Positions 1 through 8,968 of a DNA stretch of 64,000 nt are shown here, in pieces. Every line of letters starts with the position of its first letter. Position 1 is the stretch's first letter. Origin of the DNA: JACOMS01 sp051252005. GTDB taxonomy: Bacteria > Pseudomonadota > Alphaproteobacteria > Caulobacterales > Maricaulaceae. Both the position numbers and the translations under genes were made by a program. Location: positions 496,001-560,000 of the forward strand of contig JBPOEZ010000001.1 in NCBI GenBank assembly GCA_051252005.1, in the 5' to 3' direction. The notes under the pieces are model-generated. The model did no database searches. It saw only the letters and a program-made list of their open reading frames with translations, and had not been told where the DNA came from.

Positions 1-688
1 AGGTCGAGACAAAGAGGATAGAGTTTTTCATGCCGTCTTTGCCAAGGGTTTCTTCGACAAAGCTGCGGACTTCACGGCCCCGTTCCCCGATTAAGGCGAT
101 GATGTTAACATCGGCATTGCTGCCGCGCGCAAGAGCGCCGAGGAGGCTGGATTTCCCAACGCCTGAGCCAGCAAAAAGCCCTGTGCGCTGTCCTTGGCAT
201 AAGGGGAGAAACGTATCGATGGCCGAGACACCTGTTATCAGGCGTTCACCCAAAGCGCGGCGTAATATGGCTTTTGGCGGACTGGCGCGTAAGTTCACAG
301 GTTTTTTGCCGGGTAGGGGCTGCGCGCCGTCAACAGTTTGCCCTGAGTGATCGAGAACCTTGCCAATCCAGTCTGCGGAGGGGGAGGGCTGCGTGTCATG
401 CGTCAGGAAAGCTTTTTGGCCAATTCTGAGGCCTGTGGTGCGTTCATACATCATGGCAACGCAGAAGTCATCTTGAAGCGATATGACTTCGCCGAGTAAG
501 TCTTCTTTGCCGTCAAATTGAATGACAACACGGTCGCCCAAGCCAATTATGCCTGCAAGGCCTTTTATATGGATGAACTGCGCCCCAATATTTGAGACCG
601 TACCCCAGATAGACTTTGCCGAAACTTTCGAGGCTTGCGAGACGAGAGTGTTCAGCTCAGTTTGTGCTGTAGCGGGTTTTAAGAGCAT
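1..688 (-). CDS. fliI: Flagellum-specific ATPase FliI, 5' part only
   Basis: FliI is the ATPase at the cytoplasmic face of the flagellar type III export gate. The first 229 codons are here and the 3' end runs off the left edge. The Walker A loop GSGVGKSS lies at about residues 174-181, and the conserved GERGREVRSF stretch of FliI/F1-beta ATPases follows at about 201-210. The ATG at 688 is chosen because an ATG twelve bases further upstream runs into a stop after two codons. The gene is divergent from flgB and shares its short promoter region, so the flagellar cluster continues beyond the window. The family call is firm. Confidence 0.95.
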   Translation of the reverse strand, partial: MLLKPATAQTELNTLVSQASKVSAKSIWGTVSNIGAQFIHIKGLAGIIGLGDRVVIQFDGKEDLLGEVISLQDDFCVAMMYERTTGLRIGQKAFLTHDTQPSPSADWIGKVLDHSGQTVDGAQPLPGKKPVNLRASPPKAILRRALGERLITGVSAIDTFLPLCQGQRTGLFAGSGVGKSSLLGALARGSNADVNIIALIGERGREVRSFVEETLGKDGMKNSILFVST

Positions 689-703
689 AATTTACGGCAT
701 TCG

Positions 704-765
704 TTAAGAGTTGTTAACTGTTTCTTCAACTATTCGCTACTATTCGTTAGATAATCGTTAACCAT
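704..765. promoter_or_regulatory. Candidate CtrA sites between fliI and flgB
   Basis: The 106-bp divergent intergenic region holds TTAA-N6-TTAAC at 704-718 and TTAACCAT at 758-765. In Caulobacter, CtrA binds TTAA-N7-TTAA, and TTAACCAT is described as a half-site motif. CtrA controls early flagellar genes there. The first site has a 6-base rather than 7-base spacer, so it is imperfect. Several TTCGTTA/TTCGCTA near-repeats lie between the two. Regulation by CtrA is inference from motif and gene content. Confidence 0.5.
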
Positions 766-794
766 AACGAATCTAAGGACGGAACGGCGAACCT

Positions 795-1157
795 ATGCTA
801 TCAAATGTGAAAATGCTGAACGTGATGGCCGCTATGGCGCAGCACTCTGCTAGCCGACATGCTGTGATAGCTGACAATATAGCTAATTCTGACACGCCAA
901 ACTATATAGCCAAAGACGTTCGTCCGTTTGCCGACGTTTTCAGGCAGGCTGAGCAAGAGGGCGTTCGCGCTCAAGACATTGCCGCGCAAACTATTACGAT
1001 GGATACAGGCGGAGCAGCGTCGCCAAATGGCAATACTGTGTCTTTGGAACAGCAGATGATGTTGTCCACACAAAATAAAGCAGATCACGACATGGCCCTT
1101 GCTGTGTACAAGAAAACTCTAGACATGATGAAGATGGCTATTGGTAAAAACTTATAA
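795..1157 (+). CDS. flgB: Flagellar basal-body rod protein FlgB
   Basis: FlgB forms the proximal rod of the flagellar basal body and is exported by the type III apparatus encoded downstream. The 120-residue product has the flagellar rod N-terminal signature, with IADNIANSDTPNY at about residues 26-38, and a long amphipathic C-terminal helix. Length is normal for the family. An AAGGA ribosome binding site lies about 14 bases upstream. It is the first gene of a rightward flagellar run, and the candidate CtrA sites lie just upstream. Confidence 0.95.
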   Translation: MLSNVKMLNVMAAMAQHSASRHAVIADNIANSDTPNYIAKDVRPFADVFRQAEQEGVRAQDIAAQTITMDTGGAASPNGNTVSLEQQMMLSTQNKADHDMALAVYKKTLDMMKMAIGKNL

Positions 1158-1224
1158 AATTCAGATCATTTAGTTTCTTCGTTCAAAGGATTCTAAAGGC
1201 TCAGATTAGACGCAGGAGGCGTTA

Positions 1225-1623
1225 ATGGTCGATAATTCAATAGCAAAAGCGATGTTTTCAGCAAGCAGAGGCATGTCAGCGCAGGCCTTCCGGTTGCGTG
1301 TATCAAGTGAAAACCTGTCGAACTCCGACACTCACGGTTATCAGCGTAAACTCGTCACCTTTAAAAATGAATTTGACACGGCTGCGCGGACAACCGGAGT
1401 GGGAATCGATGATGTCACGCTTGATCGAAGCCAAGGGCAAGTGCTTTTCGAACCCGAACACCCGCTTGCGAATGAAGAAGGCTATGTGACGCTTTCAAAC
1501 GTGAACATGATGATCGAGATAGCTGACGCTAGGGAAGCTGGGCGTAGCTATGAAGCAAACTTAACAACCTTCAAACAGGCCACGCAAATGTATACCAGTT
1601 TGATAGATTTACTGCGGCGATAG
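1225..1623 (+). CDS. flgC: Flagellar basal-body rod protein FlgC
   Basis: FlgC is a proximal rod subunit that polymerises with FlgB and FlgF. The 132-residue product carries the rod signature SSENLSNSDTHGYQ at about residues 28-41 and the usual C-terminal helix ending in TSLIDLLRR, which resembles other rod and hook proteins. A clear GCAGGAGG ribosome binding site precedes the ATG by six bases. The gene follows flgB after 67 bases and precedes fliE, the usual order. Confidence 0.95.
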   Translation: MVDNSIAKAMFSASRGMSAQAFRLRVSSENLSNSDTHGYQRKLVTFKNEFDTAARTTGVGIDDVTLDRSQGQVLFEPEHPLANEEGYVTLSNVNMMIEIADAREAGRSYEANLTTFKQATQMYTSLIDLLRR

Positions 1624-1632
1624 GAGGGTATT

Positions 1633-1947
1633 ATGGAACCAGCATCTCTTGGAGCCTTTCGGCAGTACCAAATTGCTAAGCAAGTTATGGGACCTGTCTC
1701 TGGACAAGCGCCTGCGGCGGTAGAAACCTCTAAGGCTGGAGCCTCTCCCGTTGCGGAAGGCGTAAAACAGTTCTCCGAAGTCTTTGAAAAGGTTGAAGTT
1801 GCGACCGAGGCCATGGCGACAGGGCAAGGGAACGCGCATGCTGTTGTTGAGGCTTTGGCAACAGCCGAAGTTGCGCTTGAAACCGCCGTAACCATCAGAA
1901 ACCGTGTAGTTGAAGCCTACCAAGAACTTTTGCGGATGCCAGTCTAA
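1633..1947 (+). CDS. fliE: Flagellar hook-basal body protein FliE
   Basis: FliE joins the MS ring to the proximal rod. The 104-residue protein has the family's poorly conserved, Ala-rich N-terminal half and a conserved C-terminal half, ending with a helix of the type TIRNRVVEAYQELLRMPV. Its length matches FliE. The ATG is preceded by GGAGGG. The stop overlaps the fliQ start by one base, which suggests translational coupling. Confidence 0.93.
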   Translation: MEPASLGAFRQYQIAKQVMGPVSGQAPAAVETSKAGASPVAEGVKQFSEVFEKVEVATEAMATGQGNAHAVVEALATAEVALETAVTIRNRVVEAYQELLRMPV

Positions 1948-2210
1948 TGACGGATACAGAGATTCTATCTGTATTGCGGGAGTTTCTCTGGGGCGCGGTT
2001 CTCATGTCTATACCGCTATTATCGGCGGCTTTGCTTGTCGGTTTGGTCATTGGCTTATTGCAGGCTTTAACGGCGATCCAAGAACTCACGCTCACATTTG
2101 TACCCAAGCTTGCTGTCATGTTGTTGGTCTTCTTTTTTTCAGCGGGATATATGGCCCGTATATGCGTTAGTCTTTTTGACAATCATGTCATCCCTGTGAT
2201 CTCTGGTTAA
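1947..2210 (+). CDS. fliQ: Flagellar export apparatus protein FliQ
   Basis: FliQ is a small subunit of the FliP-FliQ-FliR export gate. The 87-residue product has two hydrophobic helices, at about 18-38 and 52-72, separated by the conserved QALTAIQELTLTFVPK segment. This is typical length and topology. The ATG shares one base with the fliE stop codon. Confidence 0.95.
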   Translation: MTDTEILSVLREFLWGAVLMSIPLLSAALLVGLVIGLLQALTAIQELTLTFVPKLAVMLLVFFFSAGYMARICVSLFDNHVIPVISG

Positions 2211-2221
2211 AGTCAAACGAG

Positions 2222-4306
2222 ATGCCTAAGCTTTCCTTTTCATCATTTAACAACCCGACGGTCTTCATGTCGATTGGATTGATGATGATCATCATCATGA
2301 TGGTGCTGCCTGTGCCGTCTTGGGTGCTTGATGCGGGGCTGACAGCGTCTTTTGCGTTTGCCGTGTTGATCTTTACCATCACATTATTCATCGAACGCCC
2401 ACTTGATTTTTCTTCCTTCCCAGCCGTTCTTCTGGCCTCTCTTTTACTCCGGCTTTCGCTCAATATTTCATCGACAAAGCTAATCATTGGCAACGGCCAC
2501 ACTGGCGTTGATGCTGCGGGCGGGATCATTGAAGGGTTCGCCATGTTTATCATGGGTGGCAATATGTTCATCGGATTGATCGTATTCTCCGTGCTAGTGA
2601 TCGTAAATTTCATGGTGATTACCAAAGGCGCGGGCCGGATGGCTGAGGTTGGTGCAAGGTTTGCGCTCGACGCTATGCCGGGTAAGCAAATGGCCATTGA
2701 TGCGGACTTAGCCGCCGGTGCCATTAATCACCAAGAGGCGCGTGCACTTAGAACCCGTGAGCAGGAAGAAACGGCTTTCCTTGGCTCTCTTGATGGTGTG
2801 TCAAAGTTTATGAAGGGCGATGCCATTGCGGGCATTCTGATTACGCTTCTAAATCTTATCGCCGGAATCGCGATCGGTGTCGGTGTTCATAAAATTAGTT
2901 TTGGCGAAGCCATTGAAAATTACTCAGTGTTGACGGTCGGCGACGGTTTGGTGTCTCAAATCCCGGCTGTGATCATCTCTATCGCAGCGGGTCTATTGCT
3001 TGCAAAAGGTAAGGGCGAGGGGACGATCGATAATGCGCTCTTCAAGCAGTTTGCAAGATACCCTGCCGCTCTGATCGCAGTTGCTAGCATTATGGCGGTC
3101 TTTGCATTTTTTCCTGGCTTGCCTTTTGTGCCGTTCATAATGGCGTCTGGCGTTCTCTGTTATATTGCCTACCGGTCGTTTAAAGCCCTAGAAAAGACGG
3201 AATCCGAAAACGATGAACCTGATGTTGACGAGAAAAAAGAGCCGGTTGTTAAAACGCTGAGCGACCTTCTCGATATTGATGAAGTTCATGTAGAGCTTTC
3301 TAAAGAGCTCGTTCCTGTCGCTATGAGCGAAGATTTTGGGTTTGATCAGCGGGTCGAGAAAATTCGAAAGTACATTGCGACAGAGTATGGGTTCGTTCTG
3401 CCGGCTATCCGCCTTACGGATAACGCCCAGCTTGAAAAAAATACCTACCGCATAAAAATCCAAGGTGCAGAAGTTGCGGAAAATACGCTTCGGCCAGGAC
3501 AGGTCTTAGCCTTGATGGATGTTGCCGATCACCCAGAAATCATCGGGACTAATACGCGGGAACCCGTTTACAGTGCGCCTGCGCGTTGGGTTTCAAAAGA
3601 ACTTGAAGACGAGTTGATGATGTACGGCATTCCGACCGTTGAGGTGACCGAGGTCTTGGCCACACATCTTTTGGAAGTTGTTCAAGCGAACTTCACCAAG
3701 TTGCTAACACGTCGTTCCCTGCGAGATACATTGGATACGTTTCAAAATGTCTCGGATCCGGACAGAGCCGCTTCCAATAAAAAAATTCTTGAAGAGTTTT
3801 TACCTGAAAAAGTATCAATGGAATTATTGCAATCCGTCTTAAGGCTTTTGCTTGAAGAACGCATTTCAGTCCGCAATATTCCTGTCATTCTAGAAACTAT
3901 CGCTGAAGCGAAATCTTCATATACCAGTACAAACCAAATATCGGACTTTGTCAGGCAGCGCCTAAGCTATCAATTCGTGTCTAAACTGCGGGATAGATCA
4001 GGACGGTTGCCGTTGGTCCAAATTGGTCCTGATTGGGAAATGAAATTTACGAAGTACGAAGTCGCCGATGCGAATGGGCATAAGGATATCGCTTTGCCGC
4101 CTGACGAATTCAATAAGCTGGCCGAGTCGGTTAAAGCCCAGCTCGATACATCCGCAACCCAGGGCCATTTTGCGGCCATAGCAGTCGGGGCAAACCGGCG
4201 ACGTTTTCTCAAGACAGTGTTATCGGCTAAAGGCATTAGAAATCCTGTTATTTCCTATGAAGAAATAATGGCCAACGAGCGCCCTGCGATTGTTGGTGTA
4301 GCCTGA
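2222..4306 (+). CDS. flhA: Flagellar export gate protein FlhA
   Basis: FlhA is the major gate of the flagellar type III secretion system. It has a membrane domain in the inner membrane and a cytoplasmic domain that docks export chaperones. The 694-residue product has about eight membrane helices in the first 310 residues. The FHIPEP-family block around RFALDAMPGKQMAIDADL lies near residues 147-164 in the cytoplasmic loop. A soluble C-terminal domain starts after the acidic linker near residue 330. Length is normal. It overlaps fliR by one base. Confidence 0.97.
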   Translation: MPKLSFSSFNNPTVFMSIGLMMIIIMMVLPVPSWVLDAGLTASFAFAVLIFTITLFIERPLDFSSFPAVLLASLLLRLSLNISSTKLIIGNGHTGVDAAGGIIEGFAMFIMGGNMFIGLIVFSVLVIVNFMVITKGAGRMAEVGARFALDAMPGKQMAIDADLAAGAINHQEARALRTREQEETAFLGSLDGVSKFMKGDAIAGILITLLNLIAGIAIGVGVHKISFGEAIENYSVLTVGDGLVSQIPAVIISIAAGLLLAKGKGEGTIDNALFKQFARYPAALIAVASIMAVFAFFPGLPFVPFIMASGVLCYIAYRSFKALEKTESENDEPDVDEKKEPVVKTLSDLLDIDEVHVELSKELVPVAMSEDFGFDQRVEKIRKYIATEYGFVLPAIRLTDNAQLEKNTYRIKIQGAEVAENTLRPGQVLALMDVADHPEIIGTNTREPVYSAPARWVSKELEDELMMYGIPTVEVTEVLATHLLEVVQANFTKLLTRRSLRDTLDTFQNVSDPDRAASNKKILEEFLPEKVSMELLQSVLRLLLEERISVRNIPVILETIAEAKSSYTSTNQISDFVRQRLSYQFVSKLRDRSGRLPLVQIGPDWEMKFTKYEVADANGHKDIALPPDEFNKLAESVKAQLDTSATQGHFAAIAVGANRRRFLKTVLSAKGIRNPVISYEEIMANERPAIVGVA

Positions 4307-5109
4307 TGGAGTTTCTGGCTCCATTTTCTGACGCCATACTGCAAAATATGAATTTAGTTGTGCCTGTTGCGGCAATTTTTGCGCGTCTATCCATTTTCAT
4401 CTATTTACTTCCAGGGCTAGGCGAAACTGTTATTTCGCAGAGGGTAAGGCTTGTCACTGCGCTTATGATTACGTGGCTACTTGTTCCATTAATCGCGCCG
4501 GGCCTCTCATTGCCCGAACTCTCTGTCTTTTCAGGAATGCTCTTGATATTCAAAGAGGCTTTTTATGGTTTTGTATTGGGATTCGCTTTCCGTCTTATGG
4601 TTTTTGCACTTCAAATTTTGGGTAATATTGTGTCGCAGGCTTTGTCAATTTCGCAAGTGCTCGGTGAAGGGATCGCAACCGAGCCCAACACGACAATTAG
4701 TACGATTTTAATGACGGCGGGTACAACGATCCTCGTGTCTATGGACATGCATGTGGAGGCTATCGGTATATTTTACAGAAGCTATGAAATTTTTCCGCTG
4801 GGCTCCTTTCCGAATCTAGAAAATGTGGCGTATTGGATGCTTGTGAAGTGCATGGAGGTGTTTTCATTTGGCGTAATGCTTGCTCTACCGTTTATTATTT
4901 TGAATTTTGTTTATAATTTGATGATTGGGTTCCTCAATAGAGCTATGCCGCAACTGATGGTTTCTTTTGTCGGAATGCCCGCTATTACTGGCGTGGGGCT
5001 GTTTTTATTGGTTGTTTCATCAGGTAGTATTCTGGTTTTCTGGGTGCAGGCCTATTCAAACATATTTAATGACTTACCCGATCTGTCGACCACGGGGTTG
5101 CTTCCATGA
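4306..5109 (+). CDS. fliR: Flagellar export apparatus protein FliR
   Basis: FliR is a core subunit of the export gate in the inner membrane. The 267-residue product is hydrophobic throughout with about six membrane helices and typical FliR segments such as LPGLGE near residue 36 and the LNFVYNLMIGFLNRAMPQL stretch near 198-216. It starts within the flhA stop codon and overlaps flhB by four bases (ATGA), so the three genes are almost certainly cotranslated. Confidence 0.95.
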   Translation: MEFLAPFSDAILQNMNLVVPVAAIFARLSIFIYLLPGLGETVISQRVRLVTALMITWLLVPLIAPGLSLPELSVFSGMLLIFKEAFYGFVLGFAFRLMVFALQILGNIVSQALSISQVLGEGIATEPNTTISTILMTAGTTILVSMDMHVEAIGIFYRSYEIFPLGSFPNLENVAYWMLVKCMEVFSFGVMLALPFIILNFVYNLMIGFLNRAMPQLMVSFVGMPAITGVGLFLLVVSSGSILVFWVQAYSNIFNDLPDLSTTGLLP

Positions 5110-6188
5110 GCGATGAAGGCGGAGATGAAGGCCAAGAAAAGTCCTTTGATGCCTCGGAAGGCAAGATCAAAAAATCACGGCAGAAAGGGGATACGCCTCA
5201 GTCCACTGAAGCTAATACCTTCATGCTATATTTGAGCCTAGTTGTCGTTATTCTGCTTTTTGGTGCGGGTGTCATTAGCAATTTATTTGCGGGGCTTTCG
5301 GTGATGCTCAGCAAAGCTGATATGATTGGCGATATTGCGTTACAGGGGCAAGATAGCACAGTTTTTGCCGATATACTTTCAGGGCTTGCAGTGGCCGCGA
5401 TACCTTTGTTTTTAATCCCTGTTCTGTTTATTTTTGTGTCTTTGATTGTTCAGCGAGCGATCGTTGTTGCACCAGAAAAAATCAAGCCGAAATTATCCCG
5501 AATTTCACCTGTTTCTAACGCGAAACAAAAATACGGCATGAACGGCATGGTGGAGTTTCTAAAGCGGTTGGCAAAAATGTCGCTGATCGGCGTTATTGCA
5601 GGCCTTTTTTTCTACCAAACTTTTTTTGAACTGACGGCGCTTAGCGGCATGCCGCGTTATTTCCTGCTAGAGGAAATGCGCAGCGTAGCCGTAGAGTTGA
5701 CGTTCTACATGCTCATCGCCACCGGTCTGATTACTTTGCTGGATTTACCCTATACGCAGTTTGCCCACTTGAAAAAGCTTCGTATGACGTTCCAAGAGCT
5801 TAAAGACGAAGCCAAAGAAAATGAAGGCGATCCGCATTTAAAGCGTGAACGCCGTATGCGAGCTGAGAATGTGGCGCGGTCAAGCATGCTACGGGATGTG
5901 TCCACAGCAGACGTGATCATCGTCAACCCAACACATTATGCTGTTGCTTTGAAATGGTCGAGGGAGACCAAGGACGTGCCCGTCTGTGTCGCGAAAGGCG
6001 TCGACGAAATGGCCTTCCGTATCCGGGAACGGGCAGAACAGCACGATATACCTATTTTTAGTGACCCGCCCTGTGCAAGGTCGCTGCATGCCTTGGTCGA
6101 CATCGGAGACAGCATCCGTTACGAACATTACGCAGCTGTTGCAGCCGCTATTCACTTCTCGGATCAGGCGCAGAAAAAGCCTTATTAA
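5106..6188 (+). CDS. flhB: Flagellar export switch protein FlhB
   Basis: FlhB switches export specificity from rod/hook to filament substrates by self-cleavage. The 360-residue product has a charged N-terminus, four membrane helices and a cytoplasmic C-terminal domain. The autocleavage motif NPTH is intact at residues 274-277, inside IIVNPTHYAVAL. Length is normal. It follows fliR with a four-base overlap. Confidence 0.97.
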   Translation: MSDEGGDEGQEKSFDASEGKIKKSRQKGDTPQSTEANTFMLYLSLVVVILLFGAGVISNLFAGLSVMLSKADMIGDIALQGQDSTVFADILSGLAVAAIPLFLIPVLFIFVSLIVQRAIVVAPEKIKPKLSRISPVSNAKQKYGMNGMVEFLKRLAKMSLIGVIAGLFFYQTFFELTALSGMPRYFLLEEMRSVAVELTFYMLIATGLITLLDLPYTQFAHLKKLRMTFQELKDEAKENEGDPHLKRERRMRAENVARSSMLRDVSTADVIIVNPTHYAVALKWSRETKDVPVCVAKGVDEMAFRIRERAEQHDIPIFSDPPCARSLHALVDIGDSIRYEHYAAVAAAIHFSDQAQKKPY

Positions 6189-6197
6189 GCCCGCATT

Positions 6198-6623
6198 ATG
6201 AACGCTCTTGAAAAAATATGCGATATTTTAAGTCTTCAAAGGAAAAATCTTGAGAGAGAGATCGCCGCCTTGGATAGCCAAACGTCGCTTCTTGATGTGC
6301 AACTCGTTGAAATCGAGGCAGAAAAAAACCGAATGACCGAAGCTATTTTTTCTGGAGGGATTTCAGATAATGCAATTCAAGACTCCATCGTCTTAGAGGT
6401 TTGGAAGGGGAAGATGGCGCATACTGTTCTTAGTCTTGAGAAACGAAAGTCGGATATTTTATTGGCGCGAGCTCCTAAACTCGAAGCATTGACGGTACTC
6501 ATCGTGAGAGAGGATACACTTAGAAAAAAACGGCGAGCGGAGATTAAGGCGAATGATGAACTGCGCGACGAGACCCAAACGGCCGAGAGATTAGAAACTT
6601 GGGTCAACACGCACATTCTTTAA
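6198..6623 (+). CDS. FliJ-like coiled-coil protein
   Basis: The 141-residue product is predicted to be almost wholly helical and highly charged, with two long coiled-coil stretches at about 8-50 and 75-130 and no membrane segment. Size, charge and place directly after flhB fit FliJ, the coiled-coil stalk of the FliI ATPase and an export chaperone escort. FliJ sequences diverge strongly, so this is inference from position and shape. No separate fliJ is visible here, although fliI runs off the left edge and fliJ could lie there. Confidence 0.55.
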   Translation: MNALEKICDILSLQRKNLEREIAALDSQTSLLDVQLVEIEAEKNRMTEAIFSGGISDNAIQDSIVLEVWKGKMAHTVLSLEKRKSDILLARAPKLEALTVLIVREDTLRKKRRAEIKANDELRDETQTAERLETWVNTHIL

Positions 6624-6720
6624 CGTATACAGCCACAGGTGATGAAAACCTGCATAAGAAAACGTATCGATCTCCGCTTGATCTAAAGGGTAATTTAATG
6701 GCTTTTCCGTATTAAGCTTT

Positions 6721-7671
6721 ATGCTTAAAAAAGCGCTCATATCCACTCTGCTACTGTTCGGCCTTATTAGTGCGCCTGCAACGGCCCAAACCGCTTGCGG
6801 TTCACTGGACCAAATCCTCGAAACCGTATCGGTTGTGAGAGACATTCAAGTTGACAAACGGGATCGAAATTTTCCAAAAAACATTCGAAAATTATCGACC
6901 CTGTCTGAGACAATTTCTCTAGCTTCCATAGCACCGCCCGTTCAGGACGGTTTGTTATCAGTGGATATGGAAAACATGTTTAGATATTTGTCTACGGTTC
7001 GCGAAAGCGTTGCTGGCGCTCATTCAGGGTACGATGAGTACGCAAAAAATTCTCTAAATAATGGCATAACCCCTGAGCTTGCTGCCAGCCTACAGCTGCT
7101 TGCGGAGTATTGGGACTGTCGTCCTGAAACAGAGGGCGCTGAAAATGATTTGTCTGGCTCTGATGAGAAGGCGCGCCGCTCCCAAAAACAGGCCTTAGAG
7201 GTGAAAGCAAAGGCTGAAAATTCTCGAAAAGCCGGTACCAAAGAGTTGGTGTCCACGGAACGTTCAAATAGTGGCGTGCTAGAAAAAATGCGCTTGGATG
7301 GAGGCGTTATTTTTAAAGGGGACATGCTCGTTTTAATGCTTGCCTTAGCCTTTCTAGGGACAGCTTTACTTATATATTACATCCAAAAACGAGCAAAAAC
7401 GTTCCGCGAAAGAGATGCGCGTAGCCTTTTGAATAAGTCCGTGAAGGCACGTCTAGGGAAAGCGGAATTTGAAATGTTTATTGTCGATATTTCCATGAAC
7501 GGTGCAAAAATACAGCATCCGACTGTGATCGATAAACAGCGTAAAATCGCCATATTCCTTAATGGGCGTTGGCATGCGGGCCAGATAAAATGGTTCAATA
7601 CCTTATATGCAGGCGTGAAATTCAAAAAGCCTATAGATACTCAGACGGTCTCATCGGCTCTTAATAGTTAA
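6721..7671 (+). CDS. Membrane-anchored protein with a PilZ-like C-terminal domain
   Basis: The 316-residue product has a signal peptide (residues 1-22, cut after PATAQ), a periplasmic helical region to about 200, and a membrane helix at about 202-222. The cytoplasmic tail resembles a PilZ domain, with DISMNGAKI at about 259-267 matching the D/N-x-S-x-x-G motif that binds cyclic di-GMP. The usual RxxxR motif is not clear: arginines cluster in FRERDAR just after the membrane helix with different spacing. Position after the flagellar operon suggests a role in motility or envelope signalling. Binding of cyclic di-GMP is unproven. Confidence 0.6.
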   Translation: MLKKALISTLLLFGLISAPATAQTACGSLDQILETVSVVRDIQVDKRDRNFPKNIRKLSTLSETISLASIAPPVQDGLLSVDMENMFRYLSTVRESVAGAHSGYDEYAKNSLNNGITPELAASLQLLAEYWDCRPETEGAENDLSGSDEKARRSQKQALEVKAKAENSRKAGTKELVSTERSNSGVLEKMRLDGGVIFKGDMLVLMLALAFLGTALLIYYIQKRAKTFRERDARSLLNKSVKARLGKAEFEMFIVDISMNGAKIQHPTVIDKQRKIAIFLNGRWHAGQIKWFNTLYAGVKFKKPIDTQTVSSALNS

Positions 7672-7837
7672 GGTTAGGTACCAAGGCGTTGGAGCGTCGT
7701 GCTGCCTTTCATCTAAATTCACCGTTTTGAATTGTTTTTCACAAATGTACAAAACATCTTATAATTCTACAGGGATTCCGCTATAGGTGTGATTCAAGAA
7801 TGATATGAGCCTTCATGTAAGGCTGAAAAGGGGATAC

Positions 7838-8578
7838 ATGTTTGATCTTACAGGAAAACGGGCTTTAGTAACGGGTGCAACTGGAGGGCTTGGCGGGGCG
7901 ATTGCCAGAACACTTCACGCACGCGGCGCGCATGTGGCTTTGTCCGGCACGCGAGCTGAGAAATTGGAAGCTCTTTCGGCAGACCTCGGCGATCGCTGTG
8001 TTGTTACGCCTTGTAACCTTTCAGACGGAGATGCCGTCGACGCATTGCCAAAGCAAGCTGCAGAAGCTCTTGGCGGTTCTGTAGAGATACTTGTGTCCAA
8101 TGCTGGGTTAACGCGCGACGGGCTTCTGATGCGTATGAAAGCGGAAGATTGGGATATTGTACAGCGTGTCAACCTAGAGGCCTATTTTCGGCTGTCTAAA
8201 GCTTGCCTGCGCGGCATGATGAAGGGCCGCTTTGGCCGGATCATCGGTATTACCTCCGTCGTCGGCGTGACGGGTAATCCGGGACAAACAAATTATGCTG
8301 CCTCTAAGGCGGGTATGATCGGATTTTCCAAATCTCTCGCACAAGAAGTCGCCAGCCGCGGCGTGACAGTGAACTGTATTGCGCCTGGATTTATCGCTTC
8401 GCCGATGACGGATGAGCTCAATGATGCTCAACGAGAAGCCATTTTGACGAAAATTCCAGCTGGAGCATTAGGAACAGGGGACGATATTGCGCATGCTGCG
8501 CTTTATCTCGCTAGCCTAGAGGCTGGATATGTGACGGGGCAGACCCTTCATGTGAACGGCGGAATGGCGATGATTTAA
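7838..8578 (+). CDS. fabG: 3-oxoacyl-[acyl-carrier-protein] reductase FabG
   Basis: FabG is the NADPH-dependent reductase of the fatty acid elongation cycle. The 246-residue product has the cofactor loop TGATGGLGGA near residues 12-21, NAG near 86-88, and the catalytic Ser and YAASK of short-chain dehydrogenases near 138-155. An in-frame ATG 33 bases further upstream exists, but the start at 7838 fits the family N-terminus (MFDLTGKRALVTG) and has AAAAGGGG just upstream. The context with acpP and fabF supports a role in fatty acid synthesis. Confidence 0.95.
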   Translation: MFDLTGKRALVTGATGGLGGAIARTLHARGAHVALSGTRAEKLEALSADLGDRCVVTPCNLSDGDAVDALPKQAAEALGGSVEILVSNAGLTRDGLLMRMKAEDWDIVQRVNLEAYFRLSKACLRGMMKGRFGRIIGITSVVGVTGNPGQTNYAASKAGMIGFSKSLAQEVASRGVTVNCIAPGFIASPMTDELNDAQREAILTKIPAGALGTGDDIAHAALYLASLEAGYVTGQTLHVNGGMAMI

Positions 8579-8717
8579 GCCTGTTTTTTTTCTAGTCACC
8601 TGCTATGTAGTGTGATAGGCACCGCGCCGAAGATAAACAGGGCTTGTTTTTATTTAATTCCACCCTATTTTCGGCTAGTAACCGCCGCTTAGCGGCACGT
8701 AAAGTAAGGAAGACATT

Positions 8718-8954
8718 ATGTCAGATATTTTAGACCGCGTAAAAAAGATGGTCATTGAGCATCTCGATGCGGACGAAGCAAAAGTTACCGATAAGGCTCA
8801 CTTCATTGATGATCTTGGCGCTGACAGCCTCGACACAGTTGAACTTGTTATGGCTTTTGAAGAAGAATTTGATATTGAGATTCCTGATGATGCCGCTGAA
8901 CACATTCAAACTGTCGGCGATGCTGTAAAATTCATTACTGAAAAAACCGGTTAG
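8718..8954 (+). CDS. acpP: Acyl carrier protein
   Basis: This is the 78-residue acidic carrier of growing acyl chains. The phosphopantetheine attachment serine is S37 in GADSLDTVEL, and length and charge are typical. A ribosome binding site (TAAGGAAG) lies 6-10 bases before the ATG. The 139-bp upstream gap has a small GCCGC/GCGGC hairpin and presumably its own promoter, since acpP is usually expressed strongly. Confidence 0.98.
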   Translation: MSDILDRVKKMVIEHLDADEAKVTDKAHFIDDLGADSLDTVELVMAFEEEFDIEIPDDAAEHIQTVGDAVKFITEKTG

Positions 8955-8968
8955 GCTGATTTAGGCTC

